A DNA stretch of 64,000 nucleotides from NCBI GenBank assembly GCA_958295665.1, contig OY282558.1, positions 32,757,045-32,821,044 on the forward strand, written 5' to 3'. Below the pieces are notes generated by a model, which had not been told where the DNA came from, did not search any database, and saw nothing but the letters and a program-made list of their open reading frames with translations. Below, piece by piece: positions 37,301 to 51,695 of the stretch. This stretch comes from Tipula vernalis. Lineage: Eukaryota; Arthropoda; Insecta; Diptera; Tipulidae. The translations under genes and the position numbers were made by a program. The first letter of the stretch is position 1; the number at the start of each line of letters is the position of its first letter.

Positions 37301-40300
37301 AGTAGAATTATTTTCTCTTCCATACTTCAAATAAATTCAGTTATAGTCTGAACGATATAATTTTGACTTAATAAATTTGATATATTTATCTGTCAAATTT
37401 ATTAAGTCAAAATTATATCATTGCTTGGAGAATAATACAATAATAGTGGCTTTCCAATCAAACAAAAATTATTTCAGAAACGTCAAAAACATGTAGTCGG
37501 TGTAATACGGGCACGAACAAAGTGTACCTTCTTATTCCCGATTTATTAAATGAAAGAAATTCTTCTTTTAATCAGGAAAACTGTTTATTTTCATATGAAG
37601 CCCCGTCTCCTTTTAAAGAGTAACAGGTTCAATGGTTTTAGCTGTTATATCCTCTACATTTCTACTAATTTTGCTTTTTGAATAAAATACCAGAGTACAG
37701 TGCCATCTGGTGAGGTTTTTTGTTTTTATTTGATTTCAATGAAGGCGTTATTTTAATGATAACGGTACATAAACGGTTGATACAACCACAGATAAGAATA
37801 GACAGATGTGGATCTTGCATGAGCCATATTTACATTCCAAATTTCAATAGCAAATTCCAACCCAATCTGTTTAGACCAGGACGTACTATGTATATTTACA
37901 GTTATATCCCTTTTTATCCTTTTACCGACTATTTTTCTATTCTAAACAGATTGGATTGGAATTTCCTATTGAAATATGGCCCATACAAGATCCACATCTG
38001 TCTATTCTTATCTGTGGTACAACAGTAAAGGCATTGAGTGATACATGTACAATTTTTCCCTTTAAGGTAATACAAATATTGGCATCAAGTAGGCCATTTT
38101 AAATGCATTTAAAAAAGCCAGTTATTCACGTACAATTAAATTGAGCAATATAATTGCACAATAATATTCAAAAATTTTGAATAAAATTTGAGTACCTATA
38201 TTGTGCAATTTTCTGAAGACCCATTATATTGGACAATTTAATTGTACGTGAATACCGGCCTTAAGGCAAAAATAAAAAATTGAACATTGTTTAATTTTGT
38301 ATATGGCAAAATTACATAACCTTAAAAAAATAATAGCTATTTCAACCAATAAGGATGCTGAATTATAATGGCTTAAAGGCACAAATTGTGCAAGTATCAC
38401 TGCCTTAATTCTTAATGTACGGCCTACGGCATCGATGAATTTCAATTTGACTGCAAGTTTACGTAAATATTCTGCTGAAAAATTGTCTGCACTGAGTCGT
38501 TGTGACTTTTGGTCATCCTACCAGATTTTCCAATAAACTGGAACCAGTTCATCATGTGAGTATACAGTGTCCTACATTTTATTAATTTTATAAAATTTTG
38601 GAAAAATTGAATTTTCTGACTTTTGGCTATAAATTGTTCATAATTCAATAAAATGTTGATGTTTTGTAAATTTTGGCTAACATTTCTGAATATTTTATAA
38701 AAAAGACAAAATTATATTTTCTTTCTTTTTTTTAAGAATATGGTCTTTAGGAGGTTTATATTCGTAGTAAAAAGGCAATGATTTTAGAATGCGTTATACG
38801 CAATAGAATGATAACATTGGAAATATCAGAAGTTTATTTTTTTTTTGTGGTTTTATAAAAATGAGAAATCCATGATAAAAAGTTGTCTCTGCTTATAGTA
38901 TTCACTCACGACCTGTCGCTTATCGACAAATTGTATAAGAAACCAGTCTTAGTACCTGCCTTGAAACTTGTGATGCTTAATCTTCCTTTTTTTGTAAGGC
39001 AATAATTCTAGAGCGTTCTTCAACGTAACACGTTCATTTTTGCACATTTTTGTTCAAGTTTTTTAAGGTGTCTTACAGCGGTTAGTTCAGATAAACAACA
39101 AATAACACTTTTGGTTCTTGAATGTTAATGTTTAGCAAATGTTTTGGATTACACCACTAATTTTTTTATGTTTTCTTACTAATGTAGTAAAAGCACAAAA
39201 ACCAATATTTAAAATAATCGAGATCCCTTTTCTTAACCCGACGCCATTGGGAATGGGTCAAAATGACCCGGAATCTTTTAAGCTTTTGTTGAATTTTTAG
39301 ATGATTTTATTTAACAGTTTAATTAATATAATAAAAAATTGCTGCGTTATCATTTTGACTTTTATTTTCAAAACATAGTATGATAAAGCTATTACAAAAC
39401 AATAATTGATAATTTCTTCAAAAACCAATGAAGCAGGTAATAATATACATACATTATGAACAAATATACACCGTTACAAATTATGCCTCTTCAGTTTACC
39501 CTCAGCTTATAAAATTTAAAGAAAACTAAGTGTAGAAATACCTTCCGCACCGTACATACAGTTGCGAACAAAACATTTACAACTAATGGAACTAAATAAT
39601 TCAAAGTAATATTGAAATTATATTAGTATATCGTATTTCAAATATTTTTATATAATTTTTTAAATTAATGGTATTACTTATACATAAATTACATAAGTAA
39701 ATATGATTGTTATACAATAGCTGCAAATATTTTGTTCACAAATGTATTCCTTTTTATATGCGTTTAGCTTTACAAACAACCCTTCGATATTTATAATGTA
39801 TTCGATACTTGTTGTGTTAACACTCAACACTACAATTATAGTGCTAACTTTTCTTTCACTTATGATATAAACACTTCATTAATAAAACACTAATATTTCG
39901 GACATAGATATTTCAACGTAACGCCAATCATTAATTAATTATTTATTAAACAAACTAAAAATTCCAATAAATAGAAATGTTTTCAAACCCAAATATCGTT
40001 AGAAGATCTACATCTTTATCACAAAACAAGTACCTCCATAATGTAATTATAGTATGACGCGTTTTTGTGATAATTAAAAATGCACAAAGTATTATCTCAA
40101 TTAATATTTATGTACTTCAAACAACTACTTGACTATTTTATAAGACTTTAGATACAAGCATTGCTTACAAAACTAAAATATGAATGTGAATTTTTTTTCA
40201 TTAGAATTTGTGATACAATAGAGAAGTTTTACCCCAAAACCGTTCAAAAAGACGACGTATAAAAGTTTTGCTTAATTCGACTAAAAATATTATCAAACCC

Positions 40301-42429
40301 CTATAATTAATTTGTTTAACACACATTCTTACAACAGGTTTTGAAAATAAGAAATTATTTAATTAAATCCTTTAATTAATTGAATGTTTAGTATTTTCAT
40401 GATTTATTTTGTAAAAATCGTTTAACTAATTATGCTTTACGACAATTAATTAATTAGTTCACGGTCTAGTTGTTTTTTCAATTATGTTTACCTAAATTTT
40501 GTTTTTTAAGAGTGGTTCAAATTTATAACCATCATTAACATAAAAAATAATGTCAAAATTAATAACAAGATGTCTTATTTTATAAGTTTCGATTTTGCTT
40601 TTTATAATACCTATAAGGTTTAAATCTGAAAAATTGTTTAATTAAATTTATTTAAATTACAATTAAATTATTTTTTAAATACTTTACGCACTTAAAACTA
40701 TCCATTTAAAAACATGATTTATTTGGCAATCTTGAGGAAATTATTACAAGCCAACCCTTTCACACACGCTTTCATACAAGCAAACCAAACTTTTTATAAT
40801 ATAAGCAAGTACATAAATAAAAATTTATTTATCTATCTCCAATTAGCGCTTTAATTCTAATTTTGTCTAGTAAACAAAACTTGTATGTGTATATATTATA
40901 AATATTTCTCTAAATATTAATTTCAATGTCAAGTGAAAAGTGGTTTAAAATCAATATTTTACTTCTTAAAAATATGAAACGATAAATTCTCAAAGCAGAA
41001 CAGCAAGTAAATAAGAAAAACTGATTTTCTAGATTGGTTTACAAATTATGTAATACACGTAATTATATAAACACATTATAAACCAACCTAATTTCAAACA
41101 ATTATTGTTACTTATATTTCACGGAAAAATCTATAAAAAAATAAAATACAGTAGTTGAAAGATTTACTTTGTAAACAAACGAATATGTAAATATTGAGTA
41201 GTTCCCAATTCAACTGGAATATTATATTTAGTGTTATGACTTAATATTTTTTTTTTTTTATCAAACCAAAACACGCGCGAGTGGAATTATTTGTGGCGGT
41301 AGACAAATTGTCGTCAGTTAACTTAAAAAGGTGATAAGTCAAATATACATGATGTAGACATCAAGGCTTTGCAAAAAAAAACTTGCTTAAAACTAGTTAA
41401 CATCAAATGAATCATTTACCTCAAAACCACACGCTTCCAAATTTTGTTTTCGATAATTATTTCCAAAACCATAGATCAGGGATGGAAAACCTGCTTATAG
41501 GTATTTACTGATAAAACTGTTAGAACTTACATATTACATTATTTAGTAAGAGTAAACAAATCGCGTCAAAAATAAACTATTCTTAATTTATATCCAATTA
41601 TACAAGGAACAATTTAGCAAGGTTACACTACAATTTTGTTTTGGTATATTTAAGAATATGAAGAGTTGATCCGCGGAACATCAGGTAAGCATCACTGAAT
41701 TGGTATGTTTGTACGTATGTTTATCAAGTAAATTTTTAATTTCTTTTATTTTTTAACTTTTATTCTATCGCAAGTTTACACAAAAAAAAAATGATTTTCT
41801 TACTTTTCTGCTTTAAGAAACTAATAAAAATTACTTAAATAAATAATTCGAGTTTTCAAAATGTATATTGGTATTTGGAACAAACATGTCTTTTCTGATC
41901 GTACCGTCTATCGACTGAACAGTAATGTGAATATTTTTTTAAATAAAGTACATTCTAGGCCATATCAGATATGCCTTTCATGATTTAACGAATTTAATGC
42001 AGATAGGACCGACAGTTCAAATAATGTTATCAAAAAATACCCAATCATTTAAACCTAAATATTTTTTTTATATAACTTACTTACGACTATAATTTATAAT
42101 ATTTAATAAAAACAGTATTTAATAAATAATAAGAATAAATACATTTAAAATTGTTAAAGTTTAAAATATAAAATTAAAATGATTCTTACCCCATTCCAAT
42201 CTTTGGTACTGTGCTGGGTGATGGATCGCCGTCATTCTCTGATTTCCTTTTTCGATTTATTTTATAAGAATCAACAATTTGCTAAAAATACACAAAACAT
42301 TTATAAATCAATAAAATATGAACTGATAGGGGTAATGGAAATGTATAAACGTCATTATAATAATCACCAGTCTATCATCTACTTACATTTCCATTATTAT
42401 TAGGTTGTTGAGACAGTAGCATATGCTGT

Positions 42430-42479
<50 letters not shown>

Positions 42480-45400
42480 CTGTTGTTGGTGTTGTTGTTG
42501 TTGTTGCTGTTGTTGTTGTTGTTGTTGATGCGAAGGTCCTATCTCTATTTGATGATGTATCCGTGTTTGTTGCTGCTGCTGCTGTTGCAAATGGAACCGT
42601 GCTGCTGCTGTTGCAAGTGGACCTTGTTGTTGTGACGATGGTGATAATTGTGAACCAAATTGTTCATTTTGCTGTTGTTGTCCTGTACTGTTCTGCGGCA
42701 GTACAGGTGGAGGTGGAGGTGGTGGCGGACAGCTTTGTGGATGAAATTGAATTTGCACTTGTTGATTGGGCGGATAACCGCCCCCATTACTAAAAAAAGT
42801 TTGCCCCCCATCTTGCGGATTTCGGAATTGGGGATGATGTTGCGACGGTGGTGGTGGTTGTTGTTGTTGAGGTACAACATGAATTATTTGATTAGAATTT
42901 TGTGGATGTGGTGGAGGTTGGTGTTGTGGCGCTGCTGCCCATTGGGGGCCATTTAGGATAAAATTTGACGTTGGAACATTGGCAGTAGTAATTTGAATTT
43001 GATGTGGCTGTGACATAGAAACTGGAACCTGATGGCATATTGTCTGATTGTGTTGCTGCTGTTCGACAATGTGTTGAATTGTTGAAGATGGAATAGGTGG
43101 TGGCATTTGGGTAAATGACAAAGAAATAGGAGTTTGTACTGTAGGTGGCTGCTGAGGTGGTTGATTCTTTATTGGAGGTTTTTTATTTGGCGAAAAATTG
43201 TCATTCTTATTAGCATTATTCACAATCTCAAGTTTATTTGGATCATCCTTTAGACTAAATTCATTGGAATTTGTTGTGCTGGGAACCATTGCCGCGGTTG
43301 TTGTAATCATATTTTGATTCAAATTAATTTCATTAGGCACAGAGTAATGGATTTGATGAGGCTGGGATGTGTATATCAAATTTTGGATCGGCCTCGGCTG
43401 ATGAGATTGTATTATATTTGGTGGCGGCATCATAAACGCGGTTGTATTCCCGGGTAGCGTTATATACTGCTGTGTCGCTTGAATTTGCTGACCACGTACT
43501 TGAATCTGATCAAACTGAGGCGGTAATGTCTGCGTCTGCTGCACTATTCCGTGGATTTGTTGCGGTGTTTGATAAATGTGTTGTACTGTAACTTGTTGTG
43601 GTTGTTGATCCACTTGATTCTGTTGTTGCGCTTGTTGTACATATTGAAATTGATAGTTAGGAGGCCCTTGATTTAAAAGTATTTGTGTTGGCTGCTGTTG
43701 CGGTTGAATTTGAATATTTGGCGGTGGGTGTGATAAGTGTGGTGTAGCACTCTGTATCTGTACTAATTGACCGGTTTTCAAGGGCATATGTAAGCCCGGT
43801 GGGGGCATATTCAAATTTCCAATAGGATTTATTTGTTGCTCGCTTTGCTGCTGAATTACCATATTATTTCCGGGCTGATGATGTATCTGAATCGGAAGTA
43901 AAGTTTGTGGAGGATTCGATTGCAAAATATTTTGCGGCTGTATTATCGTTTGCGGCGGTGGTTGCTGTATAATTCCGTTGTGCTGTACGGTCGGAGGGGG
44001 CCCAGTCAATAAAGTTTGCGGAATATTAAATTGCTGATGTTGTTGTTGTTGAAATATTTCCGAGTGAACAATCGTCGGTTGCGTTGTAATTTGTACATTA
44101 GCAGGTATAGGAGGATTTAACTGCTGAAAATGAATTAGTTCTTGTTGTATAGTTTCGATTAAATTTTTAGCTAGCTGCTTTGCTGCTTGTAATCCATTAA
44201 AATGAGTATGCTCTATAAATAAATGCATTGCTTCGTTTGATTCATATCCACCTAAATGTGATTCGATAAACCCCGAATTATTTCCCCTCAACGTGGCCAT
44301 AGCACCAGTCTCATTTCGAATATAATGTAAATTGGCACCACCGGTACCAATAACCCTTCCTTTAAGATCAAAACTCTCTGGAGCATGATCCAGTCCGACC
44401 ATAATTTTTTCGATCAGCAATGAATCATTTCCACTCCCTCCACCAGGTGGATGCATCATATTATTACTGTTAAGTTGTGGATTACGATTCGATTGAAATT
44501 TCGAAAATTTTTGATTATTGGAATTTTGGCTGTTTATTGATTCCCGTTGAATAATTTCTTCTATTTTTTGGATCGCCACTATACATGCACATAAAGAAAA
44601 TAAAGAAAAAGAAGGTTTTACTAAAGACGGCTTACAAAACCAACAATCATTGCATTAAAACAACTAGATGATCGTTGCCATAACTTAAAGTTTCTTTGAT
44701 TAATTAACATCAAAATGTACATATTGTTATGACTATATTTTAGATTGAAATTTAAATTGGTTGATTTGACTTCTGTAAGCGAACGTTAACTCTACATTGA
44801 GCATGCAATTAATATAAACACTAGAAGTAACGCAAAGTTCAATATGACTGACAAGTGGTTTTAAGATATTTATTAGTCTTTTAAAAAATCCATTCCACAA
44901 AATATTGTCGTTACATAAACATTATAAATAATTCTTACTAACTTTCAAATCAACTAAAAAATAGAATTTATTTAAAATACATAATTTCGAACCATTCATT
45001 AGCTTAAGGGCGGTCATCTGTTGCATGTTTGATAGGAATGCTACCAAAATTTCCTATTTGAAAAAACTAGACTTACTCTGTAATTTCTAACTCTAGAAGT
45101 ACACATGAGTGTCTTCGATTTACAATTGTAAGTGATTATCTGAGGCAACACAAATTAAGTAGTACGTCATGACCAGAAATAACATTACTAAAGATTTTAG
45201 GTGCGCTTATACTACAACATTCTCAAGTGAATTCTAATTCGTATTCAAAATTTATGCAAAAATATTTAAAATAACGACTCCTACACATTTTGTTTACAAA
45301 TAAACCGCACAACAATAATTCGCGGCAGACGCGAAAAACAACTTTACGTATTTCTTCAAGATAATAAATTATTGAATATTGTTACAAATACATAATAAGT

Positions 45401-48400
45401 GTGTTGATAGATAAGAATTTCGGTTTTGTTTAAACCATAAAGTCAATGTCGTCTAGAAAATAATTCTTGTGAATTAAAAAGAATCGCGTGTAACAAGTTA
45501 CCTTGGACAAATAATTTAATTAAATCCACGCAGTATAATTCACACTGTTCAAAAGCGCCTGATATATTCCAAAACAACATCATCATATTTTCACCATAAA
45601 AGCCTATTTTTTCTGCTAAGTTCTCGCACAAAAAAAAATCGTAAATCAAACTGCACTGATCGATTCAAATAAAATTTCTTACAATAAATCCTGAATATTT
45701 TAGCCCCGAATTATAATCATATTACCAATCACATATCAAAATGTTTAAATATATTCTTGAATAAACTAAATAAAAAAAATTTAATGTTTTTGTTCATAAA
45801 ACCATTAAATATTAAAATCAGTTAATTAACGATTGCTGCCAAAAAAAATTTTAAATAAATTGTTTTATAAAAAAATAAACAATTCTGTGATCTTGTTCAT
45901 CATACCACGTGTTTTCTGTGGACGACTGTGATTACGTTCGAATATGTTTGAAAAAAGAAATTGGTCATCATTTCATATTAGTAGTTGAAAGCTACGGCAA
46001 CATTGCCAGAGAAAGTTGGGATTGGATCAATGTCAGGTTATGTAATTTATAAATTATTGATTAACATTATTCATTCATTCCGTTTGGTCGATTAAAACTA
46101 ACATGAGTTATTTCTAATGTATGGGGTAATAAATAACCGAATTCAAGCATTTAAAATTTATTTTCTATCCAAAATTGAAATTCGATTAGGCTAATGATTC
46201 TCCAGAATACGTGTTAGCTCAATTTTGGAATTAAGTTGTTATTTAGAATAGGTAGAAAATAAGTACCAACCAAATAATGTATTATGTACAAACAATTTAT
46301 CCCATTTCTAAGCAAAAGTTAGCCAATTAAATTTGATAAAACTTAAGAAAACAAAAAGAATTAAATTGCATTCAGCAAATAGGATCCAGTTAAAACTGGA
46401 ATAAGTAGCCAATTTTTTTTAAACTAAATGAGGCTTATCAACGAAAATTTTGTAAGCTTATTTAATATATAAGAAAATAATAAAATCTCAACATTATTTA
46501 TATTACGCAAAACTGTCAAAATATTTACTTACAATCGACATCATTTTTAGAATTCCCTTGTATAAACAAGTATAAAGGTCTATCATGAATGGCACCACGA
46601 CTCTTTTCGTTTGGTGCGATATAACGCCCGCGTGTGGAAACTGATGCACCTGAATAATGGGAGATTTCTTCATGTGTTTGACCCTGAAAAAAAATTAAAA
46701 TACGCTTAAGATTTATAAATTGAACTTGCTTAATAAAATTTATAATTAATAAATGAAGATTGATTTAAGAATCAGGACTGTACTAGACATCTACAATACA
46801 AATTACATTACATTTCATTAAATACTTAAAGTTTTCGTGACCCACTGAATGATATTAATTCTATATTGTCTATCGATTATATTTTGTCCTTCATGAGAAA
46901 ATCATTACAAAATATAATAATTATTAAATTAAAACAATTTCAAACAAGATTTTGTTCGCTACTAAGTGACTAGCCATTGTAACAGGCAAAATTCCGCCCG
47001 GGTTTGTACTCGGTTATTTCTTATCTTTTAACAAGCCTTACCATCCCTTTACATGTAGTATTGAATTGACTGAATAAAGAATAATTTTCTATTCTTCTTT
47101 ATTCGGTGCCAAATGAATAATCATCACAATATATTATGTTTTCTTACGAATTATTAAAGAGCGAGTTTTAGAACGCTGAATTATTGTGATATTTGTTTAT
47201 TGCGTTACTAATAAAAATTCTCAATATAAATTCGCCTCGCCATTCTGGATTTCGAAATTGTACCCCAGGTGGTAACCCAGCTAATCAGCTGGCAAATCCA
47301 CCCTCTAACGAGGCTGGCTCAAAGGATTCTGGGGTGAGCCAATCATTGTTTAACAGCCCTTTTGGGCAACCCAACCCATTTAAACAACAATCCAGGGTGG
47401 GTAGATCACCACCACCAATAGCGAACACCTTAGAAAGGGATAACGCAGAACTGCGCAATAAGATTTACGAAATAGAAAAGTTAACGTTAAATCTAAACAA
47501 AGACCTCAAAAACTTACAGCGAGAAAATAAGGAGTTAAAAGATGCTCTAAATGCAGTAATGTCTGAGAAAGAAACCACTAAGATAAACAACACCAATGAT
47601 CATATAGAGGTTATGTATGAAACAGACGAGGAAGAACTCAATAGAGAAACGGGATGGATTCTGAACCGTAACAAAAAAAATAAGAAACGTAAGATGAGTA
47701 AATCACCACAGATTTCACCCGATTCGAAACAATCAGTTGAGCAGCTTCCAACCGGAAGTAGGCACGTGCAACAGGAGGATAAAGCTCAGGTTCCGTCGGA
47801 ACAGAAACGATCAAGTAATGAACTCCCAACCGGAAGTAAGAATGTACAACTAGAGAAAAAAGTGCCACGGCCACCTCCAGTAATAATATCTAATTGCAAT
47901 AATTATCAGAGTATTAGAAACATCATGGACAACAATCATATAAAGTTTCAAGCTACAGCGTTAAATAGTGGTGATATCAAAATAAATGTCACAGACGGTG
48001 ATAGCTATAGAAAGTTAACAGGAGCTCTTAACGAAGAAAAGACAGCGTGGTATTCCTACGAAGATAAGCAGACAAGGCAAACCAAAGTCATTGCTAGGAA
48101 GCTACACGCTTCATGCAAACCAGAAGAGATAAAAGAGTATCTTTTGGAGAAAAAATACAAAATTAAAGAAGTTACACAGCTGCTAAAAAGAGGTGACAAA
48201 ACACCTCTTCCATTATATATGTTGTCTTTTGAAAGAACAGAAGACATTAAAAATATTTATGCAATCAGCGAAATACTCCATATGAAAGTGCAAATAGAAG
48301 CAGTTAAAAAATCTAAGCTGATCCCCCAGTGCAAAAAGTGCCAAGTCTACGGACACACGCAAAACTTTTGTAATAAGGAGCCCAGATGCGTGAAATGTGT

Positions 48401-51400
48401 AGGAAAACACCGTACGGCTGAATGTACGAAACTAAAAGACACCCCACCAAAATGTGTTAACTGTGGAGAGACACACCCAGCCAACTACAGAGGTTGCATT
48501 GTTATAAAAGAGCTGCAAAAAATTCGCAACAAAACAAGGGAAACCTCAATAATTACCAGGCCAGAAATTAACTCAGCCTCAACAAGAATACCTACAAATT
48601 TAAGGCCACACCAAACATTAATCCAGCCATCAAGAACTAATCCAAATGTAACATTTGCTGATGTACTATCTACTGGAAGTTCGAGAAGACAACATAGTTC
48701 TCTTTTATTAAATGATTCAAATAATAACCAAACTAATAAAATACTACAAGATATTCTTGATAGACTTAGTTCACAAGAAGAAAAGCAAGAAAAAGCCCTT
48801 ATATCAATCCTACAAAGGCTCACTCTACTCGAAAAACATGGCAAATAATTTAAAAATTCTTGCATGGAACTGCAATGGTATATTGCAACGACAAAATGAA
48901 ATACAACTATTTCTTGATTTAGAAAAAATAGATATATGTTTATTATCTGAAACACACCTTACTACTCAAAGTCATATAAAAATCCGCGGCTACGAAGTTC
49001 ACTCAGCAGTTCATCCTAATAATAATGCACGAGGGGGCAGTGCCGTGATTATAAAAAAAGATATTAAATACCATCTGCAACAAAAACTTGAAAGTGATGA
49101 AATACAAGCAATTAGCGTTAGCATTAATACCCGCAACCACAAGTTAGTGGTATCCGCAATATATTGCCCACCTAGATATAACATCAAAGAGAATGCTTAT
49201 ACTCAGTTCTTCAAGCAGCTCGGTGAAAAATTTGTAGTCGGGGGTGACTTCAACGCTAAACATACTGACTGGGGATCAAGACTAACCACAACTAAAGGGA
49301 AAGAGCTTCATCAAGCAATAATTAAATACAACTGCAACTGGCATTCTACTGGAAAACCAACTTATTGGCCCAGTGATCAAAATAAAATACCAGACCTAAT
49401 TGACTTCTTTATAACAAGAAAAATCCCGGTTGATTATATACAAGTGCAGGAAGGATTGGACTCCACATCTGACCACTCCTCTATTTTAATGATAATAAGT
49501 GATACAATAATTACTAATGATAAACAGCCACTGTTAACAAATAAATATACTGATTGGAAAAAGTTCAGGAATGAACTAAACAATAGCATCATTTTAAACA
49601 CACAACTTTCATCAGAAGAAACATTAGAACAGGAGGTGGAGAAGCTCGTCAAGGACATACAGGTAGCGGCGTGGAAAAGTACTAACACAACAAACAAAAA
49701 AATAGCTGGCAAATGCTATCCAATGGAAATTAAATCACTAGTTATAGAGAAGAGAAGTACCCGTAGGGAGTGGCAACGTACACGAGACCCAACCGTCAAA
49801 AATAGATTAAATAATTTAACACAACGAATACGTAGAGAAATAAGGGAATTTAAAAATAAATCAATAAATTCATACCTACAATCTCTCACCTATGATAAAG
49901 GTAGTGATTATTCATTGTGGAAAGCAACCAAATATTTGAAAAGGCCAGTTATGCATATACCACCAATAAGAACAAATAATGGTCACCTGGCTAAAAGCAA
50001 AGAAGAAAAAGCAGAAAAATTCGCGGATCATCTCGAGCGTACCTTTCAGCCAAATTTAACAACACTTAACCAACAGGATATATTGTTCGAAAACCAAACA
50101 ACTATCCTGAGACAGGAAATTCCATTAACTAATGCTAAAGAAGTAAAACAAGTAATAAAGAACCATGTAGTACTTAAAAAATCACACGGATATGACCTGA
50201 TAACTGGAGAGATTCTAAAACAACTACCTAATAAAGCTATTAAAAAAATATCGGACATAATTAATGCTTCCTTCAGACTCCGTTATGTCCCTCTATCTTG
50301 GAAATTTGCGGAAGTGATAATGATACCTAAGCCAGGTAAGCCACCAAGTGAACTGGCCTCGTACAGGCCAATATCACTTCTTCCAACTATGTCAAAACTA
50401 TTTGAGAGATTGTTATTAAAACGAATTAAACCAGAAGTTGTAAAATCAGGAGCTGTTCCGTCCCATCAGTTTGGATTTAGAGAGGAACACTCCACAATCG
50501 ACCAAGTCCATAGAATAACAGATATAATAGAAAAATCCTTAGAGGAAAAAAAGATTTGTTCAGCCATATTTCTTGACATAGCGCAGGCATTTGACAAAGT
50601 CTGGCTAGATGGTTTAATATTTAAATTGGAGAAAACTCTGCCATTTGAGTATTGCGAACTGCTAAAGTCATACCTGAAAAGGAGATATTTTAGAGTTAAA
50701 CAGGAAGGAGTTTACTCCAGTATTAAAGAAGCTAAAGCAGGAGTCCCGCAGGGGAGTGTCTTAGGGCCTTTCCTTTTCGTGCTGTTTACTAGCGACATAC
50801 CGCAGACGAGCAATACAACTATCGCCACGTTTGCAGATGACACTGCAATTCTAGCTGTTGGTGACACAATCGGTGAAGTCACATTCAAACTACAAATAGC
50901 CGTAAATAATATACAAGATTGGCTAGCTAAGTGGAGAATTAAAGTGAATGAATCGAAGTCTACTCACATTAACTTCACTAATAGATCAATAGAACCACTA
51001 CCTGTGACTCTCAATAATATCTCTGTACCACATGCCAATCAAGCAAAATACCTTGGTATGAACCTTGATGCAAAGTTAAAGTGGAAAGTACACGTGAAAA
51101 AGAAAGCAGAAGAGCTTCAGTTAAAATATAGAAAAATGTACTGGTTAATTGGAAGAAACTCTCAGTTATCCATTCATAATAAACTTATGCTTTATAAACA
51201 AGTACTCAAGCCGGTCTGGACATATGGTATTCAACTATGGGGATGCACCAAAATCAGCAATCAACAGATAGTTCAACGATTTCAAAATAAAGTCCTCAGA
51301 GGAATTGTAAATGCCCCTTGGTACACTCGTAATAGTGACCTTCATAGAGATCTCGGAATAGACACAGTCGCAAGTGAAATAAAGAAATGTGCTCAAAAAC

Positions 51401-51657
51401 ACCAGGAGAGGCTCCATCATCACCCTAACATCGAAGCTGCAAGACTACTTCATCAAGAGGGTATAATAAGACGACTCAAAAGACTAAAACCTTTTGAGTT
51501 GCCTGAATAGTCCGCACAATGCAACATCAACCAAAACAACACTTTATGTAAAGAACACATATGAGTGCTTTATTATTATATTGTCAGAGTCAAACGCTGT
51601 TAGTCAAAAATGACTAGTTACTTTGTAAAAAAATTTTATTGTTATCATAAATAAAAT

Positions 51658-51695
<38 letters not shown>

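Larger units (their letters stand above)
36618..42189 (-). other. KHDC4-like intron 4 (5.6 kb)
   Basis: AT-rich, with several inverted-repeat elements at 37353-38265 listed separately. No coding sequence is supported inside. A short palindrome GGGTCAAAATGACCC lies at about 39256. Confidence 0.6.
47254..51692 (+). mobile_element. Young 5'-truncated Jockey-type LINE
   Basis: It comprises ORF1 with zinc knuckles, ORF2 with endonuclease and RT, a short 3' UTR and about 31 A (51662-51692). It is flanked by the exact 12-bp duplication ATTCTGGATTTC. There is no RNase H after RT, as in the Jockey clade. ORF1 lacks its own initiator and the 5' UTR with its internal promoter is gone, yet both frames are free of stops. 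It sits in intron 1 of the KHDC4-like gene in antisense. An open ORF2, an exact duplication and a long A-tail mean a recent insertion. Confidence 0.9.

Noticed and set aside
39240..39300. GGGTCAAAATGACCC palindrome in intron 4
   Set aside because: A single short palindrome without repeats or context; no function can be assigned.
42423..42956. Leu-rich plus-strand frames
   Set aside because: Antisense of the polyQ and Pro/Gln-rich coding exon.
47193..47253. N-terminal extension of LINE ORF1
   Set aside because: It begins at TTG and lies outside the element as defined by the 12-bp duplication, so it is host sequence read in frame by chance.
48712..48837. Upstream 42-codon extension of LINE ORF2
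   Set aside because: It overlaps the ORF1 end in another frame, lacks endonuclease similarity, and the ATG at 48838 directly precedes the domain.
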